The notes below the pieces were generated by a model. That model worked only from the letters and a program-made list of their open reading frames with translations, was not told the DNA's origin and made no database searches. A stretch of DNA of 64,000 nucleotides. Origin: Desulfovibrio sp. Its GTDB lineage: Bacteria > Desulfobacterota > Desulfovibrionia > Desulfovibrionales > Desulfovibrionaceae. Position numbers and translations under genes: made by a program. Shown one piece after another: positions 54,796-63,114 of this stretch (position 1 is the first letter of the stretch; every line of letters starts with the position of its first letter). The stretch spans positions 1-64,000 of the forward strand of contig JAITSV010000038.1 in assembly GCA_031287575.1 (NCBI GenBank), given 5' to 3'.

Positions 54796-56586
54796 ATGAA
54801 GTTCCTGCCCTCGCAGATCGCCTTTTTCATGCAAAGCCGCTCGGCCCAGCGCAACATGCGCTTCCTGTTCCGCTTCGTGCTGCTGCTGGTGGCGGTCATC
54901 ACCCTGTACAGCGTGCTGTTCCACGTCATCATGAACTACGAGGGACGGGACTACTCGTGGGCCACGGGCTTCTACTGGACGCTCACGGTCATGTCCACGC
55001 TGGGCTTCGGAGACATCACCTTTCTCAGCGACACGGGCAAGCTGTTCACGCTGGTGGTGCTGCTTTCCGGCATCATCTTCCTGCTGGTGATGCTGCCGTT
55101 CACCTTCATCCAGTTCTTCTACGCGCCATGGCTGGAAGCGCAGACCCGACTGCGCGCCCCGCGCGAACTGCCCGCCGAGACCCGCGACCACGTGATCATC
55201 GTGGGCGGCGACGCCACGACCCTGGGCCTGGGGCGGGACCTGGCCCAGTATGCCCACCCCTACGTACTGCTGTGCGCCGATGCCCAGACCGCGCTGGACC
55301 TGCAGGACCAGGGCTTTTCCGTGGCCGTGGGCGATTACGACGACCCGGAAACCTACCGGCGGCTGCGCGTGGGCCAGGCCGCCATGGTGGTGGCCCTGGA
55401 CGGCGACGTGCGCAACACCAACGTGGCCTTCACCGCGCGCGAGGCCAGCCCCGACATCCCCGTGGTCTGCGGGGCCGACCAGGACGAGGCCGTGGACATC
55501 CTGACCATGGCTGGCAGCACGCACGTGTTCAAGTTTTCCAGCATGCTGGGGCAGGGCCTGGCCCGGCGCACCCTGGCCGGGCACATGCGTACCGGCGTGG
55601 TGGGCCGCTTCGACGACCTGGTCGTGGCCGAGGCCCCGGTGATGCGCACCGGCCTGGTGGGACGTTCGCTGCGGGACAGCGACCTGCGCAAGGTTACCGG
55701 GGTCAACGTGGTGGGGGTGTGGGAACGGGGCCGGTTCCAGTTGCCGCGCCCCAACGTGCCGCTGGAGGCCAGCACCGTGCTGGTGCTGGCGGGCACCCGC
55801 CGCCAGATGGATGCCTTCGACCACTACATCGGGGGGCACGGCGTGAACGACGCACCCGACGGAGCGCGCGAATCGGGTGAACCGGTGAATGCGGGCGGAG
55901 CAGGCGAAACGCCCGCCGCCCCTGTATCCGCCGCGCCGGTGCTCATCCTGGGCGGCGGGCGCGTGGGGCTGGCGGCGGCGCGCCAGTTCGCCCGTACCGG
56001 CATCGACTACCGCATCGTGGAAAAGAACCCACGGCGGGTGCATGACGATGTCCACACCATCACCGGCAGCGCCGCCGACCTCGACGTACTGGAGCGCGCG
56101 GGCATCCGTGAGGCCCCGGCCGTGCTGGTCACCACCCACGACGACGACCTGAACATCTACCTGACCATATATTGCCGCAGGTTACGCCCGGACATCCAGA
56201 TCATCAGCCGCGCCACGCTGGACCGCAACATCGGCATCCTGCACAAGGCCGGGGCGGACCTGGTCATGTCGCACGGATCGCTGGTGTCCAACACGGTCAT
56301 CAACCTGCTGAACCCCGGCAAGGTGCTGATGCTCAGCGAAGGGCTGAACATCTTCCGCGCCCCGGTGGCCGTGGGCCTGGCCGGACGCACCTTGCAGGAC
56401 AGCGGCATCCGCGACGAGACAGGATGCAGCGTGGTGGCCCTGCGCGGGCCGGACGGGCTTTCCGTCAACCCGGACCCCGGCCTGTTGCTGCGCGCCTGCG
56501 ACGAACTGATCCTGATCGGCGATTCCGAGGCCGAGCGCCGGTTTCTGGAGCGCTACCCGGACGAAGGGGAATGCGAAGAGGCGTAG
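54796..56586 (+). CDS. potassium channel with two RCK (TrkA-N/TrkA-C) modules
   Basis: 596 residues. An N-terminal two-helix pore (about 20-110) holds the selectivity filter TLGFGD in FYWTLTVMSTLGFGDITF. Two RCK units follow: the first begins HVIIVGGDATTLGLG at about 133, the second VLILGGGRVGLAAARQF at about 381, each with a TrkA-C half (the second ends GIRDETGCSVVALRG). The Pro/Ala/Gly-rich linker lies at about 355-380. It is an inner-membrane, ligand-gated K+ channel. AGAGGA precedes the ATG. Confidence 0.92.
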   Translation: MKFLPSQIAFFMQSRSAQRNMRFLFRFVLLLVAVITLYSVLFHVIMNYEGRDYSWATGFYWTLTVMSTLGFGDITFLSDTGKLFTLVVLLSGIIFLLVMLPFTFIQFFYAPWLEAQTRLRAPRELPAETRDHVIIVGGDATTLGLGRDLAQYAHPYVLLCADAQTALDLQDQGFSVAVGDYDDPETYRRLRVGQAAMVVALDGDVRNTNVAFTAREASPDIPVVCGADQDEAVDILTMAGSTHVFKFSSMLGQGLARRTLAGHMRTGVVGRFDDLVVAEAPVMRTGLVGRSLRDSDLRKVTGVNVVGVWERGRFQLPRPNVPLEASTVLVLAGTRRQMDAFDHYIGGHGVNDAPDGARESGEPVNAGGAGETPAAPVSAAPVLILGGGRVGLAAARQFARTGIDYRIVEKNPRRVHDDVHTITGSAADLDVLERAGIREAPAVLVTTHDDDLNIYLTIYCRRLRPDIQIISRATLDRNIGILHKAGADLVMSHGSLVSNTVINLLNPGKVLMLSEGLNIFRAPVAVGLAGRTLQDSGIRDETGCSVVALRGPDGLSVNPDPGLLLRACDELILIGDSEAERRFLERYPDEGECEEA

Positions 56587-56623
56587 GATAGCGCCCGGAC
56601 TGCCCGCCGTCCGCCGAACGGCG

Positions 56624-57562
56624 CTACCCCAACCCCGCCGCGCGCCACAACAGGCCCGCGCCGGACACGGCGAACAGCCCCAGCAGCACCTTGCGGAAGG
56701 CGGCCTCGTCCAGCCGCCCGAAGCACAGCTGCCCCCCGTACAGCCCGGCGGCCAGCGCGGGCAGCCCGGCGCAGAACAGCAACAGGACCCGCCCGGTGAG
56801 TTCGCCGTGCAACCCCTGCGCCCCCACGATGCCCACCCCGGCCAGCAGGAAGTACCCGGCCAGGGTGGCCTTCAGCGCATGGCGGCTCCAGCCCTGACGC
56901 ATGGCCCAGGCCACCACCGGCGGACCGTTGATGCCCACCGCCGCGCCCAACGCACCGCTGACCAGCCCCACCGCCACGGTAGCCGCGTGGCGCAGCGGCG
57001 CGCCTGCCGCATGCAGTGACGGGGCGGTGGCACCACCTGCGTCCGCTGCCGACGCGGTGCGGGCCGCGAACACGGTGAACGCCAACACCATGGCCCCCAG
57101 CAATCCTTCCAGCCACGCCTCCGGCGCCACGGACAGCAGCCTGCCGCCCACGGCCATGCCCGGCAGCGAGGTGAGCAGCAGCACGATCAGCGGACCGCGC
57201 CGCACGTGCCCGAACATGCGGCCCACCAGCGCCACGTTGATGGCCAGCGCCATCAGGCAGCCCAGCGGCACGGCCACCCGCATGCCCAGCACGGCCACCA
57301 GCAGGGGCAGGGCAATGACCGTGGAGCCGAACCCGGCGAAGCCCTGGGTGAACCCGGCGGCCAACGCCGCCGCGCTTACCGCGCCCAGGGCGTGCATGTC
57401 GTGCAGGTCGCCCAAGCCGGGCAGATCACGCAGTCCGTGCAGAACGGGCAGATCGGGCAGATCGGGCAGATTAGGCAGATCGGGGAGCGCGGGAATGGCG
57501 GCACCCAGCGTGGCGGCCAGATTCCCGGCAAGGGATGCGGCCTGCGCGAAAAAGTCGGTCAT
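56624..57562 (-). CDS. TSUP (TauE/SafE)-family membrane exporter
   Basis: 312 residues with about eight membrane helices. The family marks are FTQGFAGFGSTVIALPLL near the start, and SGALGAAVGINGPPVVAWAMRQG in the second half. TSUP proteins export sulfite, sulfoacetate or similar anions; the exact substrate is unknown here. An N-terminal stretch LPDLPNLPDLPDLP made by 9-bp tandem repeats precedes helix 1, and is not typical. The start ATG overlaps the stop of the preceding AhpD-like gene (ATGA). Confidence 0.88.
   Translation of the reverse strand: MTDFFAQAASLAGNLAATLGAAIPALPDLPNLPDLPDLPVLHGLRDLPGLGDLHDMHALGAVSAAALAAGFTQGFAGFGSTVIALPLLVAVLGMRVAVPLGCLMALAINVALVGRMFGHVRRGPLIVLLLTSLPGMAVGGRLLSVAPEAWLEGLLGAMVLAFTVFAARTASAADAGGATAPSLHAAGAPLRHAATVAVGLVSGALGAAVGINGPPVVAWAMRQGWSRHALKATLAGYFLLAGVGIVGAQGLHGELTGRVLLLFCAGLPALAAGLYGGQLCFGRLDEAAFRKVLLGLFAVSGAGLLWRAAGLG
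57438..57486 (-). repeat. 9-bp tandem repeat in the TSUP gene
   Basis: Four to five units of GCAGATCGG (plus strand) encode LPD triplets near the protein's N-terminus. Confidence 0.85.
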
Positions 57563-58023
57563 GCCGCACCCTCGCCGCCGGGGGCGGATTGCCCGGTGCC
57601 CATGGCCGCAGCATCGGATGCGTCAGCCCTGGCGGACCCCCGGCGCGAGGCGATGCCCGCCTTCACGCCGTCCGGCCACCGCGCCCCGAACACCTCGTCC
57701 ATGACCTCCAGCGCGAAGCGGGCGGACACGGTGGCCGGTCCGCCGCCCATCTCGATGCCCACCTCCATCGCCTCCAGCACCTCGGCGGGGCCCGCCCCGG
57801 CGATAGCCGCCTGCTCGATGTGCCACTGCATGCACGAGCGACAGTCCAGAACCACGGAAATTCCCACGGCAATCAGTTCCTTGTGGTGTTTCGTCAGCGC
57901 GCCGTCCGCGTAGGCGGCCCGCTCCATGTCCAGAAAGGCGGCGTACACGGGGGCGCCCGAAGCCGCAAGCCGTGAATGGGCACGCTTGCGCTGCACGGTC
58001 AGCGCGCGCAGTTGGTCGTTCAT
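57559..58023 (-). CDS. carboxymuconolactone decarboxylase/AhpD-like protein
   Basis: 154 residues, all-helical. The CxxC pair lies in VLDCRSCMQWHIEQAAIAG, the AhpD active-site motif with the nearby His. Such proteins reduce peroxiredoxin partners or act as gamma-carboxymuconolactone decarboxylases; the CxxC favours a thiol redox role. The C-terminal 30 residues are Ala/Ser-rich. AAGGAG precedes the ATG. It is the first gene of a two-gene unit with TSUP, divergent from a LysR regulator that likely controls both. Confidence 0.87.
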   Translation of the reverse strand: MNDQLRALTVQRKRAHSRLAASGAPVYAAFLDMERAAYADGALTKHHKELIAVGISVVLDCRSCMQWHIEQAAIAGAGPAEVLEAMEVGIEMGGGPATVSARFALEVMDEVFGARWPDGVKAGIASRRGSARADASDAAAMGTGQSAPGGEGAA

Positions 58024-58257
58024 GGCGGACTCCTTGGTTCGGCTTTCTCGAATCGCACGAGGGCCATCACCCTCTTGCCAGCCGTGATACCCCGTGCCAT
58101 GTTGCGAGACAAACGAATCGTCGTGAAGTTTGTGTTCACGAAAATCGAACGGAATAAGCACGCCAGCCCCTTACCGACCCGCACCGAGCCCTTACCGGCC
58201 CCCTATCGAGCCCGAACCGGCGCCCCCGCCCCACGGGAGCAACGCACGGAGCACCCC
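58024..58257. promoter_or_regulatory. divergent AhpD-LysR control region
   Basis: A GTTC-N9-GAAC inverted repeat at about 58134-58150 (GTTCACGAAAATCGAAC) is a possible LysR site. Low GC compared with the flanks. Confidence 0.4.
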
Positions 58258-59211
58258 ATGGACATCCGCCACCTGAAGACCTTTCTGGCCGTGGCCGCCG
58301 GGCTCTCGTTCCGCAAGGCGGCAGAATCGCTGCACTACGCCCCCTCCACCGTCACCGCGCAGATCCGCGCGCTGGAAGAGGACCTGGGCGTGCCGCTGTT
58401 CGAACGGACGGGCCGCCGGGTGCTGCTCACCGACCACGGACGGCGGCTGCTGCCCCGCGCCCGGCGCATCGCCGAAATGGCCGACGACGCCCGCCGCGCC
58501 GTCACCCACGACGCCGATTCCGGCGAGCTTTCCGTGCGCATGTCGCAAAGCCTCGGCATGCTCTGCCTGCCGGAGGCGCTGCGCCGCTTCCGCGCGCGCT
58601 TTCCGTCCACGCGGGTGCACGTGGCCACGGCCTCGCGCCACGGCCTTGCGGCGGACCTGCGCCACGGCGAGGTCGACCTGGCCCTGCTGCTGGGCCGCCC
58701 CTTCGCCGCCGATGGCGTGGACATGGAAACCCTGCGCCGGGAACCGCTGGTGTGCATCGCCGCGCCCGGTTCGCCCCTAGCCGGTTCGCCGCAGTCCGGG
58801 CGCGACCGGGTGACCCCGGCAGACCTTGCGGGTCAGCCGCTGGTGCTTACCCGCCACGTATGGAGCCTGCGCCCCGCCATCGAACAGACCCTGGCCGCCG
58901 CCCACGTGCGGCCGGGGGCCGTGCTGGAATGCTCCAGCATCGTCATCGTCAAGCGGTGCGTGGCGGCGGGACTGGGCGTGGCCGTGGTGCCCCTGTGCGC
59001 CGTGCGCGACGAGGTGGACCGGGGCGAACTGCGCGCCCTGGACGCCGCCGCCCTGGCGGATGCGCCCCAAACGGATGCCTCACAAACGAGTGCCCCCGGA
59101 ATACACACATCCCTGTCCGTCCCGGTGCTGCTGGCCCTGCCCGCCCGGCGGCAGGTACCCGCCGCTGCCGCCTTTTTTGCCGGGATTCTGCGCGACCTGT
59201 TCCGGCCCTAG
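58258..59211 (+). CDS. LysR-family transcriptional regulator
   Basis: 317 residues. The N-terminal winged helix-turn-helix reads MDIRHLKTFLAVAAGLSFRKAAESLHYAPS, followed by TVTAQIRALEEDLGVPLFERTGRR, the classical LysR signature. A periplasmic-binding-like effector domain (about 90-300) follows, with ECSSIVIVKRCVAAGLGVAVVP. Its co-inducer is unknown. It lies divergent from the AhpD-TSUP unit, the usual position for a LysR target. An Ala/Gln/Thr insertion occurs at about 268-285. Confidence 0.92.
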   Translation: MDIRHLKTFLAVAAGLSFRKAAESLHYAPSTVTAQIRALEEDLGVPLFERTGRRVLLTDHGRRLLPRARRIAEMADDARRAVTHDADSGELSVRMSQSLGMLCLPEALRRFRARFPSTRVHVATASRHGLAADLRHGEVDLALLLGRPFAADGVDMETLRREPLVCIAAPGSPLAGSPQSGRDRVTPADLAGQPLVLTRHVWSLRPAIEQTLAAAHVRPGAVLECSSIVIVKRCVAAGLGVAVVPLCAVRDEVDRGELRALDAAALADAPQTDASQTSAPGIHTSLSVPVLLALPARRQVPAAAAFFAGILRDLFRP

Positions 59212-59339
59212 CTCCGCGCCCGCAAACCGTTGGGATACTCGCCGACACGACGCCCCCCGCGCCCGGCAGGCTCATCCGCAGACTCGTTCGGCACGCGCAT
59301 TCCTCACCCGCGCTTGCCGCCACCCCGCTCCAACAGATA

Positions 59340-59367
59340 GGGCGGAACGGGAAATCCCGTTCCGCCC
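59340..59367. terminator. bidirectional terminator between lysR and the peroxidase gene
   Basis: Perfect 13-bp stem GGGCGGAACGGGA with its complement and a two-base loop, between convergent genes. Confidence 0.75.
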
Positions 59368-59442
59368 TTATGCATCATGTATCGTAGTGCCGGTCCTGAT
59401 CGTATGCGGCCAGCCCGGCGCGTGCCGCCGCGCCGCCAGCCG

Positions 59443-60891
59443 CTACTTGGCCACGGCCACGCCGGTCAGCGGCTTGCCCTTGTATTCGCCGGTCAGCGTG
59501 CGCAGGAAGGACACGATGAGCGCGCGGTCGCCTTCGGGAATGGGCATGCCGGACAGGTAGGCGCCCATGATGCGCACGGCGTCGTCCAGGGTGGTCACGG
59601 TGCCGTCATGCATGTAGGGCGCGGTCAGCTCGATGTTGCGCAGGTTGGCCACCTTGAAGCGGTGCATATCTTCGGGCTTCTTGGTGAAGTCCTTCAGGCC
59701 CGCGTCGGAACCCAGCGGGTTGCCCCGGTCCTTGAAGTAGTCGGCCTTCAGGTCCGTGTATTCGAACGACTGGCCGCCCACGGCCTTGCCCACGTGGCAA
59801 CTGGAACAGCGATACGCCTTGAACCGTTGGTAGCCGTCCAGTTCCGCCTGGGTCAGGGCCTTGTCGTCGCCCTTCAGCCACTTGTCGAAACGGCTGTTGG
59901 GAGTGATCAGGGTCTTTTCGTACTCGGCGATGGCGTCGGTGATGCCCGCCGCGCTCCAGCCGCCGGGGTACAGGGCCGAGTATTCCGCCGTCAGGTTCGG
60001 GTCTTCCGCCAGCTTGGCGATGATCTCGTTCCAGTCCCTGGAACCCATCTCGATGGGATTCAGGGGCGGACCGCCCGCCTGCTCCTGCAAGTCGGCCGCA
60101 CGGCCGTTCCAGAACTGGCGGGTGTTGAACACGGCGTTGAAGGTGGTGGGGGCATTGATGTCACCGAACTGCTTGCGGATGCCCTCGGCGAAGCGGCGGT
60201 TGTCGGTGCCCGCCTTGTCCTCGGCATGGCAGCCGGAACAGGCCAGGGTGTTGTCGGAGGACAGGCGCTTGTCGTTGAACAGCCGCTCGCCCAGGGCCAC
60301 CTTGCGGGCATCGGTGGGCAACGATGCGGGCAGGGGCTGCAGCGGCTCGTTGGCGCGGCTGGGTGCGGCGCCGGCGGCATAGTGGGCCGCGCGCGTGCCC
60401 GCCCCCCATTCCAGGATGGCCTTGCGGTCTTCGGCGTTCAGGCGGCTGCCCCAGTGCACCGCCGTGAACTTGGCCGGGGGCATGGTTTCGTTCAGCACCA
60501 CCCATTCCATCTTGGCGATGGTGGCCTCGCCCACGGGCTTGTCCTTGGCAGCGTCGACAAGTTCCACGTTCAGGTCCATGGCGCGCAGACCATCGCGGAA
60601 ATCCTTCTCGATCATCTGCTTGATGCCGGGCACCTTGGCGTAGAACGGCAGATCGTAGTCGCGGCTGTGGCAGGCCATGCACTTGTCGCGCACCACTTCC
60701 GACACCTGCCTGAACTTGGCCATCTGCGGCACGCCCTTCACCGGCTGCTTGTCCGCCGGACCCTTTTCGGCGGCTCCCTTTTCGGCGGCTGCCGCGTGCG
60801 CTCCCGGCACCGCGTACAAGGTGGGCACGGCAAACCCCATGGCCGCCGCAATGGCCCAACCCGCCAACATCCATGCTGTTCCCTTTCGCAT
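59443..60891 (-). CDS. triheme cytochrome c peroxidase (MauG/CcpA family)
   Basis: 482 residues with a signal peptide ending at about residue 34 (VPGAHAAAA). Three haem c motifs: CMACH at about 67-71, in an N-terminal extension, then CSGCH at about 220 and CSSCH at about 357 in the standard di-haem peroxidase core, with QEQAGGPPLNPIEMG and MHDGTVTTLDDAVRIMGAYL. The extra N-terminal haem resembles YhjA-like quinol peroxidases. It detoxifies H2O2 in the periplasm. AGGAGG is five bases before the second of two ATGs, so I used 60891. A palindrome lies upstream. Confidence 0.93.
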   Translation of the reverse strand: MRKGTAWMLAGWAIAAAMGFAVPTLYAVPGAHAAAAEKGAAEKGPADKQPVKGVPQMAKFRQVSEVVRDKCMACHSRDYDLPFYAKVPGIKQMIEKDFRDGLRAMDLNVELVDAAKDKPVGEATIAKMEWVVLNETMPPAKFTAVHWGSRLNAEDRKAILEWGAGTRAAHYAAGAAPSRANEPLQPLPASLPTDARKVALGERLFNDKRLSSDNTLACSGCHAEDKAGTDNRRFAEGIRKQFGDINAPTTFNAVFNTRQFWNGRAADLQEQAGGPPLNPIEMGSRDWNEIIAKLAEDPNLTAEYSALYPGGWSAAGITDAIAEYEKTLITPNSRFDKWLKGDDKALTQAELDGYQRFKAYRCSSCHVGKAVGGQSFEYTDLKADYFKDRGNPLGSDAGLKDFTKKPEDMHRFKVANLRNIELTAPYMHDGTVTTLDDAVRIMGAYLSGMPIPEGDRALIVSFLRTLTGEYKGKPLTGVAVAK

Positions 60892-61061
60892 CATCGCCTC
60901 CTGTGGCGGGCATCCGCCTGCCCGTTGCCTGTGCGAAACCTCACGAGCGTTGCCGTCTTTCAGGCCTGTGCCGCAAGGTCGCAGGGTTCGATAACACCTT
61001 GGATCATTTGGTGACCCCAAATCGTTGAGGGAACTATATCGAAAACCACTATTTTAGCAAT

Positions 61062-61074
61062 AGTAATTATTACT
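61062..61074 (-). promoter_or_regulatory. palindromic operator candidate upstream of the peroxidase gene
   Basis: AGTAATTATTACT is a perfect palindrome with further partial symmetry (CAATA...TATTG) in an AT-rich island. It resembles PerR/Fur-type boxes. The 60892-61190 region holds the promoter and no gene. Confidence 0.5.
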
Positions 61075-61195
61075 GATATTGAAATTTAGCGTTTGCAGCA
61101 TAACATATTGATATAAAAAGATGATCAGCGCAGCCAACGCTGGAAGCTTGTTCCGGTTTTCCCAGCCCACGCGCCGCGTTTCAAACACAAAGGAA

Positions 61196-61222
61196 GAGGC
61201 CGCAGCGTTTCCACTGCGGCCT
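61196..61222 (-). terminator. terminator of tRNA-Leu
   Basis: On the minus strand GAGGCCGCAG, loop, CTGCGGCCTC, then TTCCTTTG. Confidence 0.75.
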
Positions 61223-61232
61223 CTTCGAAATA

Positions 61233-61319
61233 TGGTGCCGAGGAAGGGACTCGAACCCTTACAGGATTTCTCCCACTACCCCCTCAAGATAGCGTGTCTA
61301 CCAATTCCACCACCTCGGC
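61233..61319 (-). tRNA. tRNA-Leu (anticodon GAG)
   Basis: An 87-base class II tRNA with encoded CCA. Acceptor GCCGAGG pairs with CCTCGGC; the D arm has GGAATTGGTAGAC; the anticodon stem CTATC/GGTAG (one T-G pair) encloses TTGAGGG, giving anticodon GAG; a long variable arm and the T arm GGGTTCGAGTCCC follow. Confidence 0.97.
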
Positions 61320-61836
61320 ACGGGGAACGACCGTATAGCGTTGGACACCCCGGATTGGCAAGCACTTTCTGCCGTTTTTCCGCACCACCGGGCCGATGCG
61401 CGGCAAACCGGCGGCGCGGCGTTTCCGCGGCCTTCTCCCTGCCGCGCTGGGCCGCGGCAAAACGACGCCCGCAATTCCCCGGATGGAGCACACCCCAAAG
61501 CCGGAGGCCCAGTTCGCTTCCGGTATCCCCCCCGCCGCGCGTGGGTTGCCGAGCCCGCCAGACGACCGTCCACCCCCTGCCTTCATGTCGCCCCGTCCTC
61601 CCCTGTCACTCCAGACATCCCCATGCCCCATGGCAACCCCGGCCCCTGCACGCCGCACCGCCCACCCCGCCCGCGCCCTCAGCGGCTTGCGGTGGTTGCG
61701 GGTTTGCATGTACTGTCGTGCCCTGCCTTCATCCGCCGCCGCAACGGCCTTTTCCGGCAGCCCCTTGCGGGCCGCCACGCCATGGCACGGCCTGCGATCG
61801 CGCGGCCCCCCGAATCCACATGAACCGTACCCAAGC
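61320..61836. other. non-coding gap between tRNA-Leu and DUF1786
   Basis: Open frames here are shifted, Arg/Pro-rich and without domains. No attachment-site duplicate of the tRNA end was seen in the window. Confidence 0.4.
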
Positions 61837-62982
61837 ATGAACATACCCAACTTTCACCCCGCCCCGCAGGCCCGGAACAATTCCGCATCCCCCCATCCCG
61901 AATCCGGCGCCCCCGGCCCCGGCAGCATCTTGTGCCTGGACATCGGCAGCGGCACCCAGGACGTGTTGCTGACCATGCCCGGCCTGAATCCGGAAAACTG
62001 GCCACGCTTCGTGCTGCCCACGCCCGCCCGCCGGGTGGCCAGGCGCATCGCCGAACTCACCGCCGAGGGACGCCACATCTGGCTGCACAGCGAGAACATG
62101 GGCGGCGGCTTCTTCGGCGCGGTGAAGGCCCACGTGGCCGCCGGGCTGCGCATGGCCGCCCATCCGGAAGCGGCCCTGGCCCTGCACGACAACCCGGACC
62201 GGGTGCGCGCCCTTGGCGTGGACATCGCCGAATCCTGCCCCGCCGGGTCCGTCCCGGTGCGCCTGGCCGACTACGAGCCCGGCTTCTGGCGCGCCCTGCT
62301 GGATACCTGCGGCCTGCCGCAGCCGCATCTGGTGGTGGCCGCCGCGCAGGACCACGGGCACCACCCGCAGGGGTCCAACACCGTGGGCCGCTTCGAGCTG
62401 TGGCGCGGCTTCCTGAACCATTCCACGGACGGCCAGTCCGGTGACGGCCAAGCAGGCGCCAACCCGGCCAGCCTGATCTACGACACGCCGCCCGCCCAGT
62501 TCACCCGCCTGGCCACCTTGCAGCGGGCCATCGGCGGCGGCCCCGTGGCCGATACCGGCGCCGCCGCCGTGCTGGGCGCGCTGGCACTGCCCGAAGTACA
62601 GGCCCGCAGCGCCCGCGAAGGGGTGCTGGTGGTCAACGCGGGCAACAGCCACACCATCGCCTTTCTGGTGTTCCGCCAGCGGGTGTGGGGCGTGTACGAG
62701 CACCACACCGGCATGCTGACCACCGAAAGCCTGCTGCACGACCTGAACGAATTCCGCCTGTGCTGGCTGCCCGACGAGCAGGTGCGCGCCGCCGGAGGCC
62801 ACGGCAGCGCCTTTGCCCCGGACATCCCGCCGGAGACGGAAGGCTTTCGCCCCGCCTTCGTGCTGGGGCCGCGCCGCGAAATGCTGCGCGGGCACGGCCA
62901 GTTCATCGCCCCGCACGGCGACATGATGCTGGCGGGCTGCCACGGGCTGCTGCACGGGCTGGACTTGCGCGGCGGGGTTTAG
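61837..62982 (+). CDS. DUF1786 protein
   Basis: 381 residues. The core begins ILCLDIGSGTQDVLL, an ASKHA/actin-like phosphate-1 loop. It continues with LHSENMGGGFFGAVKAH, LVVAAAQDHGHHPQGSN, and VLVVNAGNSHTIAFLV; the C-terminus has IAPHGDMMLAGCHGLLHGL. DUF1786 proteins are annotated as pyruvate formate-lyase-activating-related, but the fold is a sugar-kinase-like ATPase and no function is known. The start is uncertain because the first 30 residues are low-complexity. It lies before a phenylacetate-CoA ligase gene. Confidence 0.8.
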   Translation: MNIPNFHPAPQARNNSASPHPESGAPGPGSILCLDIGSGTQDVLLTMPGLNPENWPRFVLPTPARRVARRIAELTAEGRHIWLHSENMGGGFFGAVKAHVAAGLRMAAHPEAALALHDNPDRVRALGVDIAESCPAGSVPVRLADYEPGFWRALLDTCGLPQPHLVVAAAQDHGHHPQGSNTVGRFELWRGFLNHSTDGQSGDGQAGANPASLIYDTPPAQFTRLATLQRAIGGGPVADTGAAAVLGALALPEVQARSAREGVLVVNAGNSHTIAFLVFRQRVWGVYEHHTGMLTTESLLHDLNEFRLCWLPDEQVRAAGGHGSAFAPDIPPETEGFRPAFVLGPRREMLRGHGQFIAPHGDMMLAGCHGLLHGLDLRGGV

Positions 62983-63114
62983 CCCCCGCGCGACCCGCAA
63001 CCCGAGAGCGGACACGGTCTGCCGTCACAACGCCCGCCAGTTGCAACGCCGCCGCGCACACGGTTTTTTCGGCCAACACGGCCCGCCACGCGGGCAACCA
63101 TAAAGAGGGGTGCC

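Noticed and set aside
61233..61319. tRNA-Leu as a prophage attachment site
   Set aside because: No duplicated tRNA 3' end and no integrase in the window.
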